DNA from: Cricetomys ansorgei
Lineage: Eukaryota; Chordata; Mammalia; Rodentia; Nesomyidae
NCBI GenBank assembly: GCA_026225945.1
Contig: JAMJFZ010001258.1
Span: 5,202,501-5,266,500, forward strand
Direction of reading: 5' to 3'
Length of the DNA: 64,000 bases
Shown here piece after piece: positions 1 through 11,246 of this stretch (positions are counted from its first letter, which is position 1; each line of letters starts with the position of its first letter). Under the pieces are notes generated by a model. That model saw only the letters and a program-made list of their open reading frames with translations, searched no databases and was not told where the DNA came from. Position numbers and translations under genes: made by a program.

Positions 1-529
1 TAAATAAAACATGATCTACTTATTCAGTGGCATATTACTCAGTCAGGTAAAGGAGAAGTACTGACACGTGAACGATACATGGACCTCGAAAGCATTAAGT
101 CAAGTGAGAGACGCAGGTCACCAAAGACTACAAGTTACATAACTTCCATGGTAAGTGAAGAGTTAAAACAAGAGCATTTACAGAGAGAGAAAAGAGCAAT
201 AGTTGTCTAGAGACAGGGAGAATGAACAAGAGTAGCAGCTGACAGCCGGCATGGTCAGGAGGTCAGTCTGCATTGTGGTGACAGTTGAACAACTCCATAG
301 ATACACTAAAACCATTGAGTGCTCTGTTTTAAAGGGGCGAACTCCAAGGTTTATGAATAAGCTGACCAGTCGTTAGCTCGAGGGTTTAAATTAGCTGAAT
401 TGCCCATTATCTTATCTTGTGTGAATGCTTTCTATTTCACTCTGAGCACATGTTACTGGAAATGTGTGTACAGCTCTGAGAACCAGGCAAGGCAAAAATT
501 ATTCTTCCCACTTTATAGGAAGCACAGGT
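1..529. other. Unique intron sequence
   Basis: I see no repeat, splice-flanked exon or motif cluster in this stretch. Confidence 0.6.
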
Positions 530-565
<36 letters not shown>

Positions 566-622
566 GCGCGCGTGGGCACACACACACACACACACCCGCG
601 CGTGGGCACACGCACACACACG
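530..622. repeat. Compound (CA)n microsatellite with CGCG inserts
   Basis: Two CA runs are each followed by a near-identical CCCGCGCG..TGGGCACA block (about 562-580 and 594-610), which suggests a local duplication. Alternating purine-pyrimidine CA/CG steps are of the type that can adopt Z-DNA. Confidence 0.95.
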
Positions 623-1280
623 AGGTGCTTTTGTCTGTTTGTTCCTCGCTGGCTGGGCTCCTGAGGACATCGGGAGGAAGACTATCAATCATGGGGCATG
701 AGTGGAAGGTCTTCGGCCCTACGATCCTGCACATCAGAGAGGGATTGGATAGCCAGCCCTTCCTGGGTGTCTAGAGACGTGTGTGGTTGGCTCACACAGA
801 CAGTAGGCAAAACAAAAGACATTGAAGAATGGCAGCTGATTCACTGGAACACTTCTGAAATTCAGACTAAACAATTTAGCTCAAAAAGAAGGGGAGGGGA
901 GAGTCACCCGTTTAGTAGATATTGGTAGGGTGAAAACGCACCCAATTAGATGTACCCATATAATTTTCACATCAAATATCCTGGGCTCCCAAAGGTGACT
1001 AATGGCACAGCTTGCTTGGATTTTCCCAAGTCTTCAAGAGCCGTGACAGCCCTCTTCAACAGAGCCATTTAAACGTAACGGAAGGTTAGGGTGCGAGCCG
1101 CAAACGCTCGCTTTTCTTAATTCACACCTTCCATCTAGCTCCCCAGAAGTGTCTCAGAAGGGCCAGGGAACTGATGATGTACTGTCCACAGGCGTCCTTT
1201 CAAGAACAGGTTTACAAAGCAAAATGAGAATCCCAGAAGTTAACACAAAGCTATTCTTTAATTTTGATGTATTGTGTTCG
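623..1280. other. Unique intron sequence
   Basis: No repeat was recognised. The part at about 1020-1130 (TTTAAACGTAACGG, GCAAACGCTCGC) has several CpGs and looks less decayed than its surroundings, but no function can be assigned. Confidence 0.5.
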
Positions 1281-1568
1281 TGTCTGAGTGTGCGTGTGTG
1301 CGCGCACACGTGTGGAAGCCACAGATCAGCCTTGGCTGTCGTTACCCTGGAGCTGTCCACCTCACTTTTCTGATAAAGGATCTCCCCCTGGCACCTGGAC
1401 TCACCCTTTCGGCTAAGATGGCTGGCGAGCGAGCAACAGGGCCCCTGTCTCCATCTCCCGAGCCTGGGGTCAGAAGTGCGTACTTCCGTGCCTGGGCGTG
1501 GAGGACCAAAGTCAGGTCCGTGTGCTTGTGGAGCAGATACTTTACCAGCTGAGCCATCCCCCAGCCCC
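1281..1568 (-). mobile_element. B4-group (RSINE1/B4A-like) SINE, diverged
   Basis: Read on the minus strand, the element starts with a tRNA-like head (GGGGCTGGGGGATGGCTCAG), continues through a CTCGCCAGCC-type body and ends in a CA-rich tail at 1281-1310. This layout is typical of muroid tRNA-headed SINEs. It is heavily mutated, so old. Confidence 0.85.
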
Positions 1569-1815
1569 CTGACCCTATAGCTGTAGGGGTGGGGTACGCT
1601 TGAGCAATCTGGAAGAAGCAAGACAATTTGGGCTTGGGTCCTTGCTTGTAAAGAAGAGTGGTAGGTAAGTGGGAACCTAAGGTTATGAGAAATGGAAACA
1701 GGACTTTTTTGGACACCCCCTCCCCCCCACACACACAGACACACTCTTTATAGTTTTGCTTTTACTGAGGTAAAGTACAGCTCCGAGGGAACAGATCTGT
1801 GTGTTCAGGAAAGCA

Positions 1816-1970
1816 GCAGGGCACCGTGGTGCACGCTTAGGATCCCAGCACTCATGAGGTAGAGGCAAGAAGACTAGGATGTCAAGGCCAGCTTTGCATG
1901 AAGAGCAACTTTGAGTCCAGCCTGGGTTGGGAGACCCTGTCTTAAAATCAAGCAAACAAACAAAACAAAG
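1816..1970 (+). mobile_element. B1 SINE, old
   Basis: It shows the 7SL-derived B1 order: GGTGCACGC, GATCCCAGCACTCATGAGG, AAGGCCAGC, GAGACCCTGTCTTAAAA, and an A-rich tail with CAAA repeats. Several indels separate it from the consensus. Confidence 0.9.
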
Positions 1971-3680
1971 TAATAATAAGATATTCAGTAAATCACAAAG
2001 TTTTCTTTAGATAAAATAACTGGGGGCGTTGTTACAGATCTGCACACTGGCTTTGTTTAAGGTATGAGTGTACTCTTCAGCTGACCAATACATGACCCTA
2101 TATGACCTTATATGAAAGTGAGGCTCCTCTGATGCCACGCCACTGTCCAGAGGATACTTTCCTGTGTCTGCGGGGTGGGGCTGGGGGAACAGGCCTTGGG
2201 AACAACCCTGGCTTCTCTCCACTGGATAACATAGCAACCCCTGCCCAGCTGGGACAACCCAGACTGCATCCAGTCATCTGCTGTTGAACACACCACCCGC
2301 TGGAAAATCACCGGGTCAACAGTGCCGGTCTGAAATTTTCACATGCCCGGGGCCGATGCATACTCTGCTGGCAAAGACTTGGGTCACCTCGGCAGCCAGC
2401 AGCCAGCCTCCAACCTGTGAGTTCAAATCCACACAGTCAAGGGAGATTGGGACACCCAAACACTGTGGTCCTGGAGTAAACAGGCCACGGCCCACCCACC
2501 TACCAAGCCCCACAACTGCAAGTGTCCCCAACGCTGTAAATTACACGGTATGAAGCCACAGGTTTAGTAATGACACGGGCAGCAAGGCTGCAGGCGGGAG
2601 CAGGGTGATGTTCTAGGGACGCCCGAGTCTCTTTGAAACCCACAGCTTTCCAAGTCTGCCTATCTATAACCAAAAAACTCTAATTACTCTCCTTTCTGGA
2701 AGGAATCAAGGCGAGGCCGATGGTAGCAAAGTTGGCAAAGGATGGTATTTTTATCTCTGGCCTCGTTAAAGGAAGACTCCAAAGTACAAAATAATAAACC
2801 CAAGCCCAAGTCTAACTCATAAATCCAGAATGTTCTGCATAATGCCAGTCCAAGACGATGTGCATGCCCAAGGAAGAAAGGACCTGGCACCAGCCACCAT
2901 TCTGACCTTTGGCGTATGAGTCAGCTGCCGACCTCCCTCTCACACCAAGGGTACACACCCCTCTGTGGAGCAGAAGGCCAGCTCAAAGGGGGGCACATAA
3001 AGACCTGAGGCGGCAGATGTGTGGTGCATGGACCCTAGACCCAGACACAATGACAGAGGCTCCCCTCCAAAGAGAATACGTTCTGACACAGCAGCACCAT
3101 TCCTGGGGTGGGGTTTGCTTTCTGGACACTGTGCCAGCCACTCACGCCAGGAATGGTCCAGGCCACAAGGAAGGGCGGCGGGCATCAGGGCCTGGCAGAC
3201 TGGCAGGGTGACTCATGTTCAGGCTAACAGGTTGGGAAGTGCAGGCAAGGCGGGGGAGGAAGCAGTTGCAGGGGCAGAGTCAGGAATGGCCTCTGCTCAA
3301 ACACAAACATCCATGATCACCAGAACCCAGGCCTTTGGGTTTGATCAGGTTACCATGGTAACCCTCCTCTCTAGGACCCAAGGAGAAAGTGAGTCTGAAT
3401 TGCCCCAGTGATCGTAAGTACAATCTGGATTGACAGGGACAGGGACACTACCACCACCACCCTGGTCTCTGCCCCTTGTACTCATGACTCCTCTGGCTAC
3501 CAAGAGTTCCAGGACAGGGCTGTAACTGATTCAGGGGCCAGGCGTATCACTTGGCACTACCACCTAGATTTATTAAACTTCACGTTTTCACCCAGACACC
3601 CCAGAAGACCTCATTCCTATTTCCGTGACCGCTGTGGTGTTCGTAGGGAACCAAAGTGCTTCGTCCTCCAAGCATTCACG
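1971..3680. other. Unique intron sequence
   Basis: No element was recognised with confidence in this 1.7 kb. There is an imperfect local duplication (CCCTATATGACCTTATATGA, 2097-2116). Open frames of up to 130 codons at 2900-3830 lack any recognised domain and lie on both strands. Confidence 0.5.
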
Positions 3681-4001
3681 CCTGTGTGCATGCACGTGCT
3701 AGTGCCCGCTGGTGTGTACGTATGCGTGTGGAGGTGGCCAGCGGCTGACATCGGCATCCTCTCTGCTTCTGCCCGTGCTCTACCTCCTATACTGAGGCCG
3801 GGTCTCTCTCTCGAATGCAGAACTTTCTGATTCAGCTAGTGCAGCCAGCCAGCTTGCTCTAGGGATCCCCTGGCTCTGAGTCTCCTTAGTCCTGGGGACA
3901 CTGATAGGCCACCATACCTACATGAGTGCAAGGGGCGCAAAGTGCAAGGGGCGCCATGCTGTGTGGCGAGTACCTCACCCAGCGAGCCATCTCCCCAGCC
4001 C
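3681..4001 (-). mobile_element. B4-group (RSINE1/B4A-like) SINE
   Basis: The minus-strand head GGGCTGGGGAGATGGCTCGC ends at 4001. The body keeps the GATCCCCTGGCTC and TGATTCAGCTAG landmarks, and the CA-rich tail (GTGTGCATGCACGTG on the plus strand) sits near 3681-3730. An internal 13-bp segment (CAAGGGGCGCAAA / CAAGGGGCGCCAT) is duplicated at 3928-3955. Confidence 0.85.
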
Positions 4002-5005
4002 GCACCCCAACGTCTCGTGCAGTCTTCCGTTGTGTGTGTAGCGTGAAAGCAAGGACACAATTAGAGAAGCTCTCGCCAGGGTATCCATAGCGGAGTACCT
4101 GAGTAGCATCTCCGTGGGGAGCGGTGCTGCGGACAGTATACCGACATGATTTCCTCCAGCACCCACAGCCAAGCCAGCCCCTGACCTCCAGGGATCCACC
4201 CACATTCGAGAGGCGTGAACTCCCTCCCTGCGTCCGGCCTGCACGTCCTGCCTCGTGGGTGGCATCACCTCCACTATCAGGGTCTCCAGCCTGCCAGGCT
4301 GAGCAGAACAGATTTCCTCAGGACAGACCCATGGACTCAGTGGCAGCTAGCTCATACGCAAGCACCCAGCCGTCTCTAGCTCAGCTCAGTTTCAGCCCGG
4401 GCACCGGCAGAATGTGGGCCGGTGCCCAGTTCCAACACTGATAACATTCCCTAAGATTCCTCCCTGCAGAGTGTGAACTGGGGAAGGAGTAACAGAGATG
4501 AAGGCATGAGCCGGAGAGGTTCCCCGCAAAGCCCCTGGGTGGCTTCTGCTTGGGAGAGTCTGCACACTCCACAACCACGCTAACGTCGCAGAAGACAGGT
4601 CCCGTGTTTCCTGCCCCTGCGGAGCCCCGAGCTGGGAGCCGCCTGTAAGAACGTCTACGGTGAACAGACACAGGGAGGGTGGATTGCCCAGCCCACGGAA
4701 GCACTACCACTAACACCCCACTCCCTCAAACACCCTCAGGGCCCACTCAGAAAGTCAGCTTGGGCAAGCAAAAGGACAAGGGTTTCCAGAAATCCAGGTC
4801 TGAGAGGCCGGCCCGGCAGGTATCCGTCAGAGCCGTCCCTTTGCTGAGCGAAACGGGTTTCAGAGCAGGCTGGTCCACGGAAGCATGGACTCTACCAGCT
4901 GTCACCTGCGCCTGGAGTCAACGCGGAAAAGGGGAGCGCACCCTAAGGGACAGGTGATGTGGATGTTCTGGAATTGCTGCTCATGGTGGGCATCACTACT
5001 CCCAA
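4002..5005. other. Unique intron sequence
   Basis: No repeat, exon or motif cluster was recognised. Confidence 0.5.
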
Positions 5006-5428
5006 GTACATCCGGGCCACTGAACATGGGTAAACTGTGGGTACACCCGGGCCCTGTACATGGGTAAACTGTGGGTACACCTGGGCCCCTGTACATGGGT
5101 AAACTGTGTGGTACACCCGGGCCCCTGTACGTGGGTAAACTGTGGGTACACCTGGGCCTCTGTACATCAGTAAACTGTATGGTATACCTGGGCCACTAAA
5201 CATGGGTAAACTGTGTGGTACACTGGGCCCCTGTACATGGGTAAACTGTGTGGTACACCCGGGCCACTGAACATGGGTAAACTGTGTGGTACACCTGGGC
5301 CGTGTACATGGGTAAACTGTGGATACACCCGGGCCACTGTACATGGGTAAACTGTGTGGTAACCTGGGCTACTATACACGGGTAAACTGTGTGGTACACC
5401 CTGGCCCCTGTACATGGGTAAACTGTGG
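5006..5428. repeat. Minisatellite, ~35-bp unit, 12 copies
   Basis: Each unit contains a CCGGGCC-type core followed by TGTACATGGGTAAACTGT and then GGTACAC. I count 12 GTAAACTGT anchors spaced 32-37 bp. Units differ by point changes and 1-2-bp indels (for example CTGTACATG versus CTGAACATG). The repeat keeps overlapping minus-strand frames open; these are not genes. Confidence 0.97.
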
Positions 5429-5941
5429 CAGATGAGTTACATTTCATCAAAGCAGGCATGAATACATCTGTGTTTAGAAAGCCACCCGGCTTTCACCGTG
5501 GCAAACAGGGCCTACACCTCCCCTTGCCTGAGTCACCTTTAAATATTATCTCCTGGAGACAAGGCACTTGAGACCCAGGCGCCTCACGTTGTGATAGTGG
5601 TATCTACTCTGAGAGTCCTGCACACAAAGAGCATAACGTGGCGCCCGCCAGGCACACAGCAGGCGCTCCACAGATCGGGTCTGTTTCAAACGCCCTCCCT
5701 TGGGGGTTTCCTGTAGGAAGCTCAGATGGAAATAGACTGTTCTTCCTCACTTTCAATTGAGACTTTGTCCACCTTCTTAAAAAGAAAAAAAAAAAACCTC
5801 ATCCTTTTATATGCCTGGTTGTAAAATTAAAAAACTGGTACAGCCTATTGTAAGCACAAATATCACCTGATGCTTGTCTTATATTAAATGTTTGCATCTT
5901 GTTCCATGATGTTCCCTCCCACATTAACCTGAGAAGGTTAG
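5429..5941. other. Mostly unique intron sequence with a short A-run
   Basis: It holds an A-rich run at 5779-5796 and a possible MIR tail (listed separately). Nothing else was recognised. Confidence 0.5.
5628..5688 (+). mobile_element. Possible MIR 3' fragment
   Basis: GCCAGGCACACAGCAGGCGCTC resembles the end of MIR (GGCACATAGTAAGCGCTC in the consensus). The fragment is short and old. Confidence 0.4.
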
Positions 5942-5950
5942 ACACACACT

Positions 5951-5985
<35 letters not shown>
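5942..5985. repeat. (CA)n microsatellite
   Basis: A CA run with one CTCT interruption near its start. Confidence 0.97.
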
Positions 5986-5989
<4 letters not shown>

Positions 5990-6614
5990 CCCTAGGGAAG
6001 CTGCAAAGGCATGTCTACATGGTCCACCACATCAGCATCCCGCAGGACTCTCCTGTAAAACAGCAGGAAACTCAGGTAGCATCACCACAGACCCGACAGA
6101 AAAGAGTCCAGTTCTCAGGTCACACTGTGTGAGAGGAGGAAGGAAGCAAACACCACGGTGCAGATGCCAAACGCCCTCAGGATTTCACATCCCCAGTAAA
6201 GGCAAAACAAACTGATACGTTAAACACAGTCAACTAACTGGATTCCTGCGACCCCCTCACTATGCTCTCTGATGCCACCTGTCATATGACCCAACAGAAG
6301 CCACGTCTTCTCCCATGACCTCCCATCTAGGCCTCAACTATTACTTCAGACAACATAGCACCGTGCTAAGCAAGGCCAGAGAGTATCCTACCCTGGAATT
6401 CTTACTGAGTGACAGTTGAGTTCCTCCAACAGAAGCAAATGACCCTCCCCCTCCCCCTGAAGCAGCACTAGAACAAGAGAGAGAGAGTGCTTATCAATCT
6501 GATGACCCTGGTGAAACTGAGAGCCCACAGTAAAGGAAGAGCTACAGGGCAGATGTGAAGAGGGAGGGACCAAGATGGGGTTTGGGTGGATAAGGCTGGG
6601 GCACAAAGATATGA
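5986..6614. other. Unique intron sequence
   Basis: Contains a short GA run at 6477-6488. No element or exon was recognised. Confidence 0.5.
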
Positions 6615-7069
6615 AGGGGGCATGGGGAAGGGGGGGGTGGATGGACATGGGGACACAGGGACACGGGGACAAGGGGACAGAGGGATAGGTGGGGGGACAG
6701 GGGGATGGGGGGACAGGGGGATGGGGGGACAGGGGGATGGGGGACAGGGGGATGGGGGGACAGGGGGATGGGGGGACAGAGGGACAGGAGGAAGAGGGAC
6801 GGGGGACAGGGGGACACAGGGACATGGGGACAAGGGGACACGAGGACAAGGGGACACAGGGACAGGTGGGGGGACAGGGGGGTGGGGGGACAGGGGGACA
6901 AGAGGACAGAGGGACAAGGGGACAGGGGGACAGGGGGACATGAGGCAGGGAGACATGGGGATATGGGGACAGGGGACAGGGGGACACAGGGACATGGGGA
7001 CAGAGGGACAGGTGGGGGGGACAGGGGGACAGAGGGACAGGTGGGGGGACAGGGGGACAGGTGGGGGGC
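6615..7069. repeat. G-run minisatellite (GGGGGACA/GGGGGATG units)
   Basis: A 455-bp array of 8-bp GGGGGACA-type units. In the segment 6690-6780 pairs of units form a 16-bp period (GGGGGACAGGGGGATG). Runs of four to six G spaced by 3-5 bases fit the G-quadruplex pattern many times over on the plus strand. Because Tcf7l2 is transcribed from the minus strand, the G-rich strand is the template and the nascent RNA would be C-rich. Frames of 130-227 codons on both strands come from the repeat alone. Confidence 0.97.
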
Positions 7070-8931
7070 ACACCTGCAGGCAGGGAGAGAGAAGAGAAAG
7101 GGCTGTGTAAGCTCGTGCTGAGGCACGAAAAAATGCCATCAACACCGCTGGTGGCCCTCCAAGGCCTCCCTAGGACAACATCTAGTTTAGTTTAGCAGTT
7201 TAGTGTCTGAGCTCTCATTCTAACCCCCCATGGCTGGAATCCTTGCTCCCCAGAGAGCCACACCCAGCCCAATTCCAGCAGCCTGGATGACTGAAAGAGG
7301 CTTTCAGGTGGGCTAGCCATCATTCCTTAACTAAGTCCCAGAGCAGGAGCACCAGTGTGGGTATTTACAGGAAGCAGAAACAGAAGCAGACAGACAGGAG
7401 GCAGGAAGGCTTTACTTGCAGAACTTACGCTGGAGGAGATCGGCCGGCCTAGCATGCTTCCACACGAGATGGGCAGTCCCTTAGGACCGAGTGTCCTCAG
7501 CAAATTTAATAAGGGATTTAATGCTTTAAAAAATTTTTTTGAAAGGGACTTTGGGATCTAACTGAAGTCTATAAAATTGCCATGCATGTCACAAAGGAAG
7601 ACCTGGACCCAATTAAAGGGGCTCTTTAGGGTGCAAAGACTATGAAAAGACAAGATCCTCGCTCTCTGCAGACTTTAAGGTTCTACCCATCACCCTGTCT
7701 TCCACTTTGTAAGTAAAGTCTAGGAAGGACGGCCTCTGTGTTTCCAGGCTCTGAAAAATGAAATAAATAGACAGATGATAGATAGATGATAGGCTGATAG
7801 ATGAATAAAGAGAGAAAATCCTAGGGAGCTTTTCTTCCTTTTAAAAAAGATGCTTTTTCCATGAGGGAAAACGCACCCCGACTTGCCTGAGGTCACTTGG
7901 CGGGTCAGAGGCAAGGACTCATTCTGAGTCCCTTCGGCCCTGGAATTTAACTTCCAGCACACTGAGACATACTGTGAACTCCAAACATAACTTTACCAAA
8001 TCCTAGCACTGCTTCTCATGAAGTCGAACAGAGAAAGCATATTGCTTCTCAGAAGCTTCCAGAGAGTTCCTTGGCCACAGAGGAAAATGTGTGGCCTCAT
8101 GTTTCAAGGTGGGGGGTGGGGTTACAGAGAGGTTTCTTGCTAATAAAATCACTTCCAACCTAAACTGACCCACATTTAGAAACAGAGAGCCAATTAATCT
8201 GACATTAGTCAAATCTGTGCTGCAGACCAAACATTTTGAAGATTTACTTTGGGTTGGATATTACCAGAAAGCTCTGCTGCCAGTGAGTGGCCTGCAGTTC
8301 ATTTCTTTGTGCGACAGCATGAACGCTCAGAACTCCAGGCCTTCTGGAGTCCATCCGACAGGCTTTTAGCTGGTGGATTTAGTTCAAGGTCCTCAAAGTA
8401 TATATCATTGTCCAATTCATACAATGTGTTAATAGCCAAGGACTATTATGTTGATTTATTCTAAGTCCCTCACGGCAGAAATGCATATTCTTTGGGGCAT
8501 TTCTTCAACTGGATGTTCAAACACACCATACTCATATTAAGGTTAATTAATGTGCGGGGTCCGCTCCTCCTGGCAGAACACACAGGAACGGCAGCGCATT
8601 AAATGCTCTGACATTGTCTTCCAGTGAAGACTCTGCAGCCATTGTTCCCACTCACACTGGGTGGGGAGATGGGCTGAGAGGCTGAAGGGGAGCCTGTGTT
8701 CAGTGGTATGCTTGCCGAGAAGAGGCCGAGAAGCAGGCACGCATAGCAATCTAATCTTACCTGCCGATACTAACTCTTACAAGTGGTCAAAAACTGTGTG
8801 CAAACCTGCAGAGCCTTGGTTCACGGACTCCTGCAAAATCAACTGGCAGGCTTTCCCCAGTGGCTGAGTCCTTCCAGATCTCGGGTTTGCTGCTCCTCCC
8901 CTTCCCCCTCTTTTGTAGTTGTTGTTATCTG
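7070..8931. other. Unique intron sequence with a candidate conserved segment
   Basis: No young repeat. A short GATA-like tract lies at about 7763-7803. The part at 8210-8660 looks slowly evolving (see findings). No exon was recognised. Confidence 0.5.
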
Positions 8932-9046
8932 TTTGTTTCAAGACAAGGTCTCTCTGTTGTAGCCCTGGCTGTCCTGGAACTCACTCTGTAGACCAGGCTG
9001 GCCTCGAACTCACAGAGATCCGCCTGCCTCTGCCTCCCAAGTGCTG
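8932..9046 (-). mobile_element. B1 SINE, 5' truncated
   Basis: On the minus strand it runs from CAGCACTTGGGAGGCAGAGG through GAGTTCGAGGCCAGCCTGG to GAGACCTTGTCTTGAAACAA. The first ~30 bases of B1 are missing. Otherwise it is close to consensus. Confidence 0.95.
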
Positions 9047-9919
9047 TTATTCTTTTAATAGAGCTCAAGACTGGTGCATTCGGCTCCTCCCCATTGTAAG
9101 ACCAAAAGTGTGTTTGGAGCTTTCTTAGTGTGCACTTCTGAAAGCTAGAACAGCCCGTTGATTTCGGAGTGTATCCACCGGAGCAATACCACCTCAGTTC
9201 TAACACTGCTTCTGTAGTTTTACATTTCTACAGTTGGGGTGCCTAATCATACACAAGTAACACAGCAGTGATCCTTTTCTCCTTGATGATGTATTGTTTA
9301 GGGCAAATCTTTAAATTCACGATGTATTAGAATTGAGAAAGCATAGCGTTGAAGAGTGCGCTCGGACTCCTTGGATCTACAGTTTCTGGCTTTCATGCAC
9401 AACACCGGCCAGGCGAGAATGGCGACAGTCTGGTGTTTGTGCAGAAGACCTGTCATCTGCTAAGTGCTCCAAACATGAACAGGATCTCCTAAACACCTGG
9501 CAAAGCAATGTAGGGAAAGCGAGTCTATCTCTTGAGAACTACTTGACCCCTGCGTCTTTTTCTTAACTGCAATCCACAAGGGAGGCAATTATTACTTTAC
9601 TTGCCTTACAGATAAGCACAGCTGACAGTCAGCAGCTTCCTGAGCTGACGTCGAGGAGACAGTTAAGTCCAGGTGAAGGCCAGAACAGGCCCACCTCCAA
9701 AGCCAGAGCCCTCATCACTGGACGATGGCCCTTCCCTTCCATAGTCATGGCTACCCCACGCTTCGCAGGTAAAGGAACCAAGGCCCCATATTCAGCTGTT
9801 ACTATGAAAGCCCAGAACTGTGTGTGGAGGAGCCGAGACATTCGGAGGTAATGCTGTCTGAGCCATGCAAGTTCAGAGGCAAGAAATAATTCTAATAACC
9901 TGGTTAAAAACACAGTTCT
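9047..9919. other. Unique intron sequence
   Basis: No repeat or exon was recognised. Confidence 0.5.
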
Positions 9920-9996
9920 GGGCTGGGGAGGTAGCCCACTGGCAAAATACTCCTGTACCATACATATATAGAGCCTAAGTTCTGTTCCCAAGCTCC
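9920..9996 (+). mobile_element. ID-like SINE, decayed
   Basis: GGGCTGGGGAGGTAGCCCAC matches an ID/tRNA-Ala-type head, and TAAGTTCTGTTCCCAAGCTCC fits a decayed B-box region. An insertion of ATACATATATA is present. Confidence 0.6.
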
Positions 9997-11205
9997 ACTC
10001 CCACCCCATCCCCCTTTAAAGTTATACTAGCCTGAGCCTGCAAGGCACATTTACACCCCAAGTATTTGGACAAAGGCTCCTCTGGAATAACAAATCTGTG
10101 CACATCCTGCCTCAACCCTCGGCCCTGCCCCAAAGACTTCCAAACTGCTGAGTTATTAAGTTTCACACATCCAACTAGGAAACTACATTCCCCACATTCA
10201 AAACAGGCTTTTCTGCTGCTTGGAGGTGGTTCCTGGCAACAAGCATTCACACAGACTTTTCTAGAAGCATAGCCTCACACAAGGGTCCAGAAGGAACAGT
10301 TTGGTATCAGAGAATCTGCAGTCATTGGAATTCAGAGCTCTGCCGGGCCTACGAGACAGGTTAGGGAACCTGGCTAGACTTTACTTTCCTCTCTGTAGAA
10401 TAGGAGGATCTAGCCATCCTTTCCATAAGGCTTCCCAGCCACACAGGTGGACATTTTGCTTCAAGTCATACTGGTAATAAACAAGTTCTACTGAACGTCT
10501 GGCTAGACACTGGCACACTTGAGCTGAACAATCTATGAGCTTGCCTCAAGAACAGGAGAAAGTTCATTTTAAGGAATGACCAAATATTTTCCCAGGCTCT
10601 CGGCCGCTTCATTAACGCTTGCCTTATTTGGGAGAAAAAAAGCTGGCTGGCGCATCCGTGGTGGTTTTATGTGCCGTGAACTGGCAATGTTTTGGAACAA
10701 AAAACAAGTTTCACACAAGGGTACTTAGGGCATCATTACCGCGTTTCCCAAGCGCTGGCCAGGGAGAGAAGGCAAGGGCCGAGAACAGCACCACCTTCCT
10801 GGCGGCTGCGCCCGAACGAGGGGCTTCAGAATAAAGCTCTGTTTGTGTGCACATGTATGGTAAACTAACCCGCGTGCACGTACCTTATAAAAGTGTTACA
10901 GGTAGACACACTTACGTGACTTATTTAATGTTGTCTAACGCCCATGTTTACTTGGGTTTCATACAATTTATTAAGTTTTCAGTCTGGCCTGCAGAAAGGG
11001 GAAACAGAAGCAGATGTGAGCCGACACTCACACTTAAATGCTCGCTAGCCTCCTGCAAAGAGTAGGGCTGGCTGGAAAATGTGTCTAGGGCCTCAACTCA
11101 ACTGGGAGCCTGCCTTGTCCTGGCCCCTCCCTCTCACCCCAAGGAGGAGGTTTGTCCCTGACAAGCGGTGGGTAGGCTTCTGGTAGCCAGCCTGAGCCAA
11201 AGAGC
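9997..11205. other. Mostly unique intron sequence
   Basis: Holds a likely MIR (10325-10412, listed) and a candidate conserved segment at 10560-10990 (see findings). Confidence 0.5.
10325..10412 (+). mobile_element. MIR fragment
   Basis: Matches the middle of MIR: CAGAGCTCTGCC, then TTACTTTCCTCTCTGTAGAA corresponding to the TTAACCTCTCTGTGCCTC..CATCTGTAAAATG region. Confidence 0.5.
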
Positions 11206-11246
11206 AATAAACAAATAAATGAATGAATGAATGTAAATAAATAAAA
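11206..11246. repeat. (AAAT/GAAT)n tetranucleotide repeat
   Basis: AATAAACAAATAAATGAATG-type tandem tetranucleotides. Confidence 0.9.

Noticed and set aside
6388..7145. Frames of 138-227 codons on both strands (Pro- and Gly-rich)
   Set aside because: Produced by the G-run minisatellite. The proline-rich and Gly-Asp repeats have no support outside the array.
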